A stretch of 9,013 nt of DNA, taken from NCBI GenBank assembly GCA_937891245.1, contig CALAGB010000301.1, positions 1 through 9,013 on the forward strand, written 5' to 3'. The notes below the pieces were generated by a model. The model made no database searches, was not told the origin of the DNA, and saw only the letters and a program-made list of their open reading frames with translations. The stretch's first letter is position 1, and each line of letters starts with the position of its first letter. A program made the position numbers and the translations under genes. Source of the stretch: an uncultured Thermomicrobiales bacterium (GTDB lineage Bacteria > Chloroflexota > Chloroflexia > Thermomicrobiales > Thermomicrobiaceae). Of this stretch, positions 1 to 5,174 are shown piece after piece.

Positions 1-961
1 GGAGCGGGCGACCCGCCAAGTCGTAGACATAGGTCGTCGTATGGGCGTTCGGGTCGGTCTCCGAAGTCATTCGCCCGGCGAAGTCGTAGGTCCAGGTCCA
101 AGTATGGCCGAGCGCGTCGGTACGGCTCAGGCGTCGCCCCTGGGCATCGTTGGTATAGGTTTCGGTTTGGTTCAGCGGGTTGGTCGTTGAGGCCAGGAAG
201 CCGTGGCTGTCGTAGCTGTAGGTCGTCACCTTGCCGAGCGGATCGGTACTGGTGGTCACGTTCCCGTTCGTGTCGTAGGTCAGCGTCGTCACCTTGCCGC
301 GCGCATCCTCGACGGTGGTCGGCAGGTGCTGCGGGTTGTAGGTGATTGAGATCGGATTGCCGAGCGGGTCGGTCGTGCCGGTCAGATCGGCATCGGTATC
401 GAAATCGAACTGCCACTGGTTCTGCGCCGGGTCGATGATCTGTTGCAGGTTCCCGGCGCCGTCGTAGAGATACGAGATCACCTGTCCCGAAGGATCAACC
501 TTGTCGGTCGTACGCTGGACGCGATCGAAATAGTAGGTCGCCGTTTCCTGGTTCGGGTCGGTCACCGCCGTCGCACCCTGGCCCGGCGTGTCGTAGTCAA
601 TCGTGATCGTCTTGCCCAGCGCGTCAGTCTGGCTGATCACCCGGTCGTTCGTGTCGAACGTATTGGCAAAGAGCGTCTTGCCGTTTTGATCGACAACCTC
701 CGTCAATCGATGCTGGTCGTAGTGATAGGTCCGTACCCCATTGGTGGGGTCGGTGACGCTGCTCAGGTCGCCGTTCGCGTCGTAGGCGTAGGTAACGACA
801 GCGCCGACCGGATCGGTGACGGACGTGAGGCGATTATTGGTGTCGTAGGCGAACGTGAGCGCCTGCCCGGCTGGATCGGTGACCGTCGTCAGGGAGCCGT
901 TCGCATCATGCGCCAGGGTGATCGCGTTGCCATTCAGGTCGGTGATGCTCGTCAGCGTGCC
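1..961 (-). repeat. YD/RHS repeat array, 15 tandem units of about 63 bp
   Basis: Within the RHS gene, residues 754-1073 consist of fifteen consecutive units of about 21 residues on the pattern L-T-x-x-T-D-P-x-G-x-x-x-T-Y-x-Y-D-x-x-G-R/N. Examples are LTSVTDPVGAVVTYAYDANG and EDARGKVTTLTYDTNGNV. At DNA level this shows as a recurring GGTCGG and GTCGTAGGT spacing on the plus strand. The units are diverged rather than identical, so this is an old protein repeat and not a recent DNA amplification. The array continues past base 1. Confidence 0.9.
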
Positions 962-3220
962 GCTGGCGGTAAAGGCATAGGTCAGGTTGCTCTTGGTCGT
1001 GAAGGTGTAGCTGCCGTCGCCGTTCTTCACGAGTGAGTCGTGTGTGCGGGCGTCGGCTGGCCGGTAGACCTGCGACACCGTGTTGTAGATGAAGAATTCT
1101 TCGGCGCCCGAGCCGAAAACGATACCCGCGCCGTTGCCGTCATCGGGAATGAGCCGCGTGTCGTAGGTCGTCGACCAGTGGTAGCCGAGCGTGCCGAGAT
1201 GGTCGGATTGTCCCGCGTAGTAGCGCGTGAGCGACAGCGGCAACGAGCCTTGAACGGTCAAATCCTGCTCGGAGTAGCCAAAACTGCCGGTCGAGGTATC
1301 GACCTGCAGGCCGACCTTTTGCGAGAACGGCTCCGTCATCTGCTGCCGAGCGATATTGTCGCCCAGGCTGTAGATCTTGCCGCCGATGAGTTGGATAACG
1401 AAGTGACCCCGGTTACCAAATACATCTGCAATGCGGGCGTACTCCGTCTGATATCCCGTAGGGCTCGATGCGCTGAACTGGGCGATCAGGAGGTTGGTGC
1501 CGGCGTCTGGACTGACCCAATACACGCGCAGAACACTCTGTGAGGAATACCCGATATCATAGGAGACAGCGTAATACCGATAGTCGTCAGCCCCGCTCTG
1601 GTCGATGATGCCCGTATCGACCGGGCTGGAGGTAATCGTGATTGACCCAGCCGCGTCGTCGGGCATTACGTAGGAGCCATGCTCGTCGGCACCCGTTGCA
1701 AGAGCGTCCTGGCCGACGACACTCCAGCCGCTGATGCTGCTCTCGCCTATCCCCACATCGTCGTAGAGGCCCCGGCCGAACCACTGCTGAATCTGGATCT
1801 CGATCGTTTGCCCGGCGTAGTCTTGAATCGCGAACTTGAGCGTTTGCCAGCTATTGGGATCGCCAACGAAGTATCCGAACGACGTCGTTTGGCTGAAATT
1901 CTGGCCGGAAAGCAGATTGACATAGAAAGAGGATGAAGCTCCACCGCCGCGATATCGCAGCGAGAACTGCTGGACGTCGTTTGAAACCGTAAACGGAGCC
2001 GAGGTCAGGTTGCCATCGGTGGAGGCATAGTGGTTGCCCGTGCTATCGGTTACCCGGTAGGGAGTTCCGGTTGTCTGCCAGTCGGCGAGCGCGACCGATT
2101 GCACGGCGACATCATCAACACCGATGGTTGCCCAGATTTCATTCACCCTGATCTTGATCTGCTGGCCGGACCAGCTGGCAAGGCTGAGCTGGACCGTCGA
2201 CCAACCGCTCGTATTCCCATAGCCCGCGGTGAGTTGGGTTGACGTGCTGAAGTCTTGGCCCGAAAGCGCCATGATCTGATACTGTGGCGAGTTCCCGGAG
2301 CCCTTCAGACGGATCGTCGCGACTTGTGTTGACGGGTCGACGGTGAACGCTGGGGACGTAAGTGATCCACTTGAGAGTTGAGCATACGTATTCCCGTTTG
2401 ATTCCGACGCACGCGAAATTGCTCCGTTCAGGGTGAAGCCAGGCAGGATCTGCTGCGTTCGGATCTGATCGACTCCGAAAACCCCATATTGCTCGACGAA
2501 TTTCAGCTTGATCGATTGACCCACGAACTGGTGTACGTCAATCGTGACGGTCGTCCAATAGCAACAGGAACTGCAATGCCATTGGCCCTCGTCAGTACTC
2601 GTCGTGTAGTTCGTTCCAGAGAGGACATAGACTTTGAGAATGCTGGCATTGATATATCCGAGATCGAAGGTCACGACCTGAGCAGAGGAGTCGAAACTTA
2701 TTGGAGGAGAGGTCAGCACCCCAGATGTGCTGACTCTCGCCCAATACCCATGGGTGTCATCAGACGGGAGCAATACATACCCGGAGGTATTCCAACCACT
2801 GAAATCACCATCTTCAAAATCGCCGTTTGCTGGCGCTGTGCCAACGTCAGCGATCGGCGCTTCAAGATCGTAGTTTTCCGGGATGGTGCCGGTGTCGCTC
2901 CCGACGGTTTCGAAGGCCGCATTCTGCGTAAGGTTCCCGAGCGATGAGTTCTGAGCATCGAAGCTGTGATTGCCAGGATACGACGTATACGCACCTGAAG
3001 GACTCGGCGTACGGTCAAACTGAGCACTCCCCTCGGGCGGTCGCCCGACGGTCGCGGACTGCTGACCGATCGATGTTTCGAACGCGCGCTTCGCCGAAGC
3101 TTCGGCTGCCGCTTGCTGCGTCAGTGTTGTAAGAGTGCCGGGGGTGAGAAGGATCACGATGAGGATGATTCGTTGGATCAGAAGACGGCGCCGAGACAGC
3201 GCATTACCCCTCCACAACAC
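1..3220 (-). CDS. Secreted RHS/YD-repeat protein with four N-terminal beta-sandwich-like modules, 3'-truncated by the window edge
   Basis: I read this strand line by line: the frame is open without a stop from upstream of 3220 to base 1, giving 1073 visible residues. Counting from GTG 3220: residues 1-39 are a Sec-type signal (RRR at 10-12, hydrophobic 18-25, Ala-rich end 37-39); 40-130 a Ser/Gly/Pro-rich linker; about 131-259, 260-378, 380-494 and 495-615 four related modules ending in patterns like GQ-x-I-K/E-I and GVDD; 634-753 an RHS entry domain (DUF6531-like: TGSFGYSEQDL, LPLSLTRYY, LGYHWSTTYD); 754-1073 fifteen YD repeats. RHS/YD repeats are known to form a beta-cocoon shell, often delivering a variable C-terminal toxin; that tip is not visible, so toxin, adhesin or wall function stays open. 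The start is uncertain: GTG 3220, TTG 3217 or in-frame ATG 3286, none with a good Shine-Dalgarno. Codons 3286-3221 look non-coding (little GC at third positions), so I prefer 3220. Confidence 0.88.
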   Translation of the reverse strand, partial: MLWRGNALSRRRLLIQRIILIVILLTPGTLTTLTQQAAAEASAKRAFETSIGQQSATVGRPPEGSAQFDRTPSPSGAYTSYPGNHSFDAQNSSLGNLTQNAAFETVGSDTGTIPENYDLEAPIADVGTAPANGDFEDGDFSGWNTSGYVLLPSDDTHGYWARVSTSGVLTSPPISFDSSAQVVTFDLGYINASILKVYVLSGTNYTTSTDEGQWHCSSCCYWTTVTIDVHQFVGQSIKLKFVEQYGVFGVDQIRTQQILPGFTLNGAISRASESNGNTYAQLSSGSLTSPAFTVDPSTQVATIRLKGSGNSPQYQIMALSGQDFSTSTQLTAGYGNTSGWSTVQLSLASWSGQQIKIRVNEIWATIGVDDVAVQSVALADWQTTGTPYRVTDSTGNHYASTDGNLTSAPFTVSNDVQQFSLRYRGGGASSSFYVNLLSGQNFSQTTSFGYFVGDPNSWQTLKFAIQDYAGQTIEIQIQQWFGRGLYDDVGIGESSISGWSVVGQDALATGADEHGSYVMPDDAAGSITITSSPVDTGIIDQSGADDYRYYAVSYDIGYSSQSVLRVYWVSPDAGTNLLIAQFSASSPTGYQTEYARIADVFGNRGHFVIQLIGGKIYSLGDNIARQQMTEPFSQKVGLQVDTSTGSFGYSEQDLTVQGSLPLSLTRYYAGQSDHLGTLGYHWSTTYDTRLIPDDGNGAGIVFGSGAEEFFIYNTVSQVYRPADARTHDSLVKNGDGSYTFTTKSNLTYAFTASGTLTSITDLNGNAITLAHDANGSLTTVTDPAGQALTFAYDTNNRLTSVTDPVGAVVTYAYDANGDLSSVTDPTNGVRTYHYDQHRLTEVVDQNGKTLFANTFDTNDRVISQTDALGKTITIDYDTPGQGATAVTDPNQETATYYFDRVQRTTDKVDPSGQVISYLYDGAGNLQQIIDPAQNQWQFDFDTDADLTGTTDPLGNPISITYNPQHLPTTVEDARGKVTTLTYDTNGNVTTSTDPLGKVTTYSYDSHGFLASTTNPLNQTETYTNDAQGRRLSRTDALGHTWTWTYDFAGRMTSETDPNAHTTTYVYDLAGRPL
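1375..2832 (-). repeat. Four tandem protein modules of about 115-130 residues in the RHS N-terminal half
   Basis: Residues about 131-615 of the RHS protein fall into four related modules. Shared landmarks are a Gly/Tyr-rich opening with LTSP-x-FTV (LTSPPISFD, LTSPAFTVD, LTSAPFTVS), a central LSG-x-x-F/Y-S/T strand (VLSGTNYTT, ALSGQDFST, LLSGQNFSQ), a W-x-T segment, GQ-S/Q/T-I-K/E, and a closing acidic turn (GVDQI, GVDDVAV, YDDVGI). The fourth copy is the most diverged (HFVIQLIGG). The strand-rich pattern resembles jelly-roll or MAM-like carbohydrate or adhesion domains. That assignment comes from pattern only, and I cannot name the family with certainty. Confidence 0.6.
3178..3204 (-). other. 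Eight-codon micro-ORF with the best Shine-Dalgarno, overlapping the RHS start region out of frame
   Basis: GGAGGGG (3213-3207) is followed by TA and ATG at 3204, the strongest ribosome-binding site near the RHS gene. That ATG encodes only MRCLGAVF and then TGA (3180-3178). The signal peptide of the large ORF is in a different frame (CTG ATC at 3181-3176). The arrangement could be a leader ORF with reinitiation, a -1 frameshift joining MRCLGAVF to LIQRIILIVILL, a sequencing or mutational indel, or chance. The RRRLL n-region exists only in the large frame, which argues that the large frame is normally read from a start upstream of it. Confidence 0.35.
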
Positions 3221-3300
3221 GCGGAATTGCAGCTGACATACGTTAGCAATCGACGATAAACAGGCGGACGTATGAGAATGAAACATCGCGCACGGACATG

Positions 3301-3317
3301 TGTGATATACAATCACA
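3301..3317. promoter_or_regulatory. Candidate operator: palindrome TGTGATATACAATCACA
   Basis: The arms TGTGAT and ATCACA are perfect inverted repeats around ATACA. The dyad overlaps the proposed -10 of the RHS promoter, where a bound repressor would block transcription. It resembles a CRP/FNR half-site pair, but the spacing between TGTGA and TCACA is seven rather than the CRP-standard six bases, so the regulator cannot be named. Confidence 0.4.
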
Positions 3318-3337
3318 GAATTGAACTTGATTGTCAA
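3309..3337 (-). promoter_or_regulatory. Candidate sigma70-type promoter for the RHS gene
   Basis: On the minus strand a perfect TTGACA (3337-3332) is followed after 17 bases by GATTGT (3314-3309, 3 of 6 matches to TATAAT). A TG one base upstream of the -10 makes it extended-like. A start site near 3302 would lie 16 bases before ATG 3286 and about 82 before GTG 3220. The area is clearly more AT-rich than the flanking genes. The -10 match is weak. Confidence 0.35.
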
Positions 3338-3356
3338 TAATTGATCGATAGACAAT
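3330..3356. promoter_or_regulatory. Second dyad upstream of the RHS gene (ATTGTC ... GACAAT)
   Basis: ATTGTC (3330-3335) and GACAAT (3351-3356) are inverted, enclosing 15 AT-rich bases that include the self-complementary ATCGAT. The left arm overlaps the proposed -35 (TTGACA on the minus strand). It may be an operator, but six-base arms in AT-rich DNA can arise by chance. Confidence 0.25.
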
Positions 3357-3477
3357 ACTGGCTTATACGATCGTGTGTAAGAGATCTGCGTGACTTGCAG
3401 GAATCTTGGGGCCGCTACACGGCAAGAGAGGTAACTATTCAAATCAAGTGACTGGTGACGTGGTGCGTCTGCGGGCG

Positions 3478-4098
3478 TTACCAGGAGGGGCCGGGTACGC
3501 AGGGGCCCGGCCCCTGGCGGGCTTCGTCCTCGGGTTCCCATTCGCGGTAGTAGACCTGGAAATGTGAGGGGGTCAGCAACTCTGGGTATTCAGCCGGTCC
3601 GGGGACGCGCTCGGCGAGCGTCGCATAGGTTCCTCGGTAGTAAATGAGCGGTGTTCCGGTCGGGTTATCGACGCGAATACCGGCGACCCGCGCCATGACG
3701 ACGAGATGATCGCCGCCCTCAATAACCTGCGTCGTGCGGCAACTGAGCGCGCCGAGCGAGCCGACCAGAAAGGGCACGCCCGCCCACTCCTCGAATCGGT
3801 GTGCCGGTGGCTGCGGTGAATGCCAGGAGCGCGCGAAATAACGCGAGACCGGCGCCTGCTGTTCATCGAGCAAATTCACCCCGAAGCGTCCCAACTCCTC
3901 AACGTACCGCACCATACGCGACCGACGGTCGAGGCAGATGAGGATGAGCGGCGGATCGAGCGAAACGGAGGTGACGGCGTTGGCCGTCATGCCGTGGACC
4001 CGTTCGGCCGTGCGCGTCGTGATGAGCGTCACGCCGGTCGCGAGATGGCCCATCGTGCGCCGAAAGGCGAGGGCATCGAAGGCGGGTTCGCTCGTCAT
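3478..4098 (-). CDS. Flavin reductase-like FMN-binding protein (HpaC/flavin_Reduct family)
   Basis: The 206-residue protein belongs to the flavin reductase-like split-barrel family, which uses NAD(P)H to reduce FMN or FAD for partner monooxygenases in the cytoplasm. Visible family signatures are FRRTMGHLATGVTLITT (12-28), HGMTANAVTSVSLDPPLILICL (35-56, the flavin-binding core), a Ser-Arg turn (RRSRM), GVNLLDEQQ, RYFA, a GDHLVVMARVAGI strand and the closing PLIYYRGTYATL. A Pro-rich tail of about 40 residues follows. I chose ATG 4098 because GGAG lies five bases upstream and residue 1 then begins just before the domain; ATG 4149 and 4179 would add tails unlike the family. It is divergent from the stress-protein gene, and the RHS gene downstream is unrelated. 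No partner oxygenase is adjacent. The F420-type enzyme at the right edge uses another cofactor, so the substrate system is unknown. Confidence 0.88.
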   Translation of the reverse strand: MTSEPAFDALAFRRTMGHLATGVTLITTRTAERVHGMTANAVTSVSLDPPLILICLDRRSRMVRYVEELGRFGVNLLDEQQAPVSRYFARSWHSPQPPAHRFEEWAGVPFLVGSLGALSCRTTQVIEGGDHLVVMARVAGIRVDNPTGTPLIYYRGTYATLAERVPGPAEYPELLTPSHFQVYYREWEPEDEARQGPGPCVPGPSW

Positions 4099-4142
4099 AA
4101 TCGCTCCCGGCTGCTGCCCGTCGTCGGAATGGGGTGAATTGA

Positions 4143-4171
4143 GTGACATTCGTGGCTCGTTCCCTGCTAAT
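4143..4171 (+). promoter_or_regulatory. Weak candidate promoter for the stress protein-glycosyltransferase operon
   Basis: GTGACA (4143-4148, 5 of 6 to TTGACA) and GCTAAT (4166-4171, 4 of 6 to TATAAT) are spaced by 17 bases, giving a leader of about 64 bases before GTG 4242. No other pair in the 143-bp gap looked better. In GC-rich bacteria this kind of match is only suggestive. Confidence 0.25.
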
Positions 4172-4195
4172 TCTGGCACGCGGACCCGGAAACAA

Positions 4196-4223
4196 AGGAT
4201 ACTACCTGTACGAACCGGTTCAA
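4196..4223 (-). promoter_or_regulatory. Candidate promoter of the flavin reductase gene
   Basis: On the minus strand TTGAAC (4223-4218) and TATCCT (4201-4196) are separated by 16 bases, each with four consensus matches. The implied leader is about 90 bases. The -35 and the spacer lie inside the 26-bp dyad at 4204-4229. This is weak on its own, and the overlap with the dyad makes it more plausible. Confidence 0.3.
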
Positions 4224-4229
4224 GCAGGT
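4204..4229. promoter_or_regulatory. Interrupted 26-bp palindrome in the divergent promoter region
   Basis: ACCTG (4204-4208), GAACCGGTTC (4212-4221) and CAGGT (4225-4229) share one exact centre between 4216 and 4217. Ten of thirteen base pairs are symmetric, with only the three-base linkers unmatched. It lies between divergent genes, over the proposed flavin reductase -35 and just before the GGAGG (4232-4236) of the stress-protein gene. This is a good position for a dimeric repressor, or for a hairpin in the stress-protein leader. Confidence 0.45.
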
Positions 4230-4241
4230 TTGGAGGCGAGC

Positions 4242-5174
4242 GTGAATCTTATCGGTACAATTCTCTTACCCCATGACGGCTCCGAGTTGGCCGATTCGAC
4301 CGTGCCATACGCGATCGCCCTGCAGCGCGCGACCGGAGCGTCGGTGGAACTGTTGCGTGTGCTGGAGGAATTGCGGCCGATCTACGATCGTGGTGGCCGC
4401 CAGTTGATCTGGATCGACCCCGACCAACCCCGCAGCGAAATGACGCATTCGGAACTGCTCGATTCGCCGGCAACGCAGCTGGCCCAACACGGAATCACGT
4501 CGAAGCAGATCATTCGCGTCGGCGATCCGCGCCAGGAGATTCTTAAGGAGGCCGAGACGCTCGACCAGCCGCTCATCCTTCTGGCGAGCCATGGACGCGG
4601 TGGGCTCTCGCGGGTCGTCTTCGGCAGCGTTGCCGCGGGGGTGCTCCGTGCGGCGCGTGGCCCGGTCATGATCGTCCGGGCGCGCAACGCCAGTGATCAA
4701 ATGGAGCAGGTGGCATTCGAGAAGCTGCTCGTGCCGCTGGACGGTTCCAAGCTTTCGGAGACGGTGCTGCCGTTTGCCATCGAACTGGCACGAGGCACCG
4801 ACGCGCGCGTGCAGGTGGTCCGAGTCGCCGAGACCTTCCGCGACGAGATTCCGAAGAACGCGCCAAATCTGTTCGCGTCACCGTCGTACAAGTCGATGCT
4901 CGATCGGTTCGAACAGATGGAGCAGGAGACGAACGAGTATCTGACGTCCATCTCCGCGCGCCTGGCCGGAGAAGGGATCGATGTCACGACCGAGGCGTTG
5001 AGCGGCGACCCATATCGCCAAATTCTCCGCCTGGCGGAACGCCAACCCCCCGACCTGATCGTCATGGCGACGCATGGGCGTGGCGGCATTACGCGCTGGT
5101 TCTACGGCAGCGTCGCCGACCACATCTTGACAACCACGACTCTCCCCGTGCTACTGGTGCGACCGGCGGAGTGA
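4242..5174 (+). CDS. Tandem-domain universal stress protein (UspA family)
   Basis: The 310-residue cytoplasmic protein carries two UspA domains. Each opens with a beta-strand ending in a DGS turn (ILLPHDGS at 7-14; LLVPLDGS at 162-169). Each closes with the ATP-binding pattern of MJ0577-type Usp proteins, here A-S-H-G-x9-G-S (115-129) and A-T-H-G-x9-G-S (276-290), followed by PVMIVR and PVLLVR strands. Ala replaces the first Gly of the textbook G-2x-G-9x-G-S motif in both copies, a common variant, so ATP binding is likely. Such proteins support survival under starvation, oxidative or energy stress, and the exact trigger here is unknown. I chose GTG 4242 because GGAGG sits five bases upstream and the domain starts at once; an upstream in-frame ATG (4143) would add 33 non-domain residues. 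The stop overlaps the next start (GTGA), so the two genes form an operon. Confidence 0.92.
   Translation: MNLIGTILLPHDGSELADSTVPYAIALQRATGASVELLRVLEELRPIYDRGGRQLIWIDPDQPRSEMTHSELLDSPATQLAQHGITSKQIIRVGDPRQEILKEAETLDQPLILLASHGRGGLSRVVFGSVAAGVLRAARGPVMIVRARNASDQMEQVAFEKLLVPLDGSKLSETVLPFAIELARGTDARVQVVRVAETFRDEIPKNAPNLFASPSYKSMLDRFEQMEQETNEYLTSISARLAGEGIDVTTEALSGDPYRQILRLAERQPPDLIVMATHGRGGITRWFYGSVADHILTTTTLPVLLVRPAE

Larger units (their letters stand above)
3221..3477. other. AT-rich intergenic stretch between the flavin reductase and RHS genes
   Basis: About 257 bp lie between two minus-strand genes. The stretch contains the RHS promoter candidate and two dyads. I found no convincing terminator after the flavin reductase stop (3478) and no RNA gene. 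The in-frame extension from ATG 3286 (MFHSHTSACLSS...) lies here and uses atypical codons such as TTA, so I treat it as untranslated. Confidence 0.5.

Noticed and set aside
1..960. Regular about 63-bp periodicity resembling a CRISPR or satellite array
   Set aside because: Units are diverged at DNA level and translate cleanly into YD repeats, with no identical repeats and no spacers.
443..2947. Several plus-strand open frames (443-1036, 1040-1543, 1679-1936, 2489-2947)
   Set aside because: They lie antisense to the continuous RHS frame, have Arg/Val-rich composition without domains, and are the complement of YD-repeat and module codons.
3301..3317. Calling the palindrome a true CRP site
   Set aside because: The half-sites are seven bases apart instead of six, and the host group is uncertain.
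4099..4241. N-terminal extensions of the flavin reductase (from 4149 or 4179) and of the stress protein (from 4143)
   Set aside because: Good Shine-Dalgarno sequences exist at 4098 and 4242, both domains start immediately there, and the extensions would overlap each other across the divergent promoter region.
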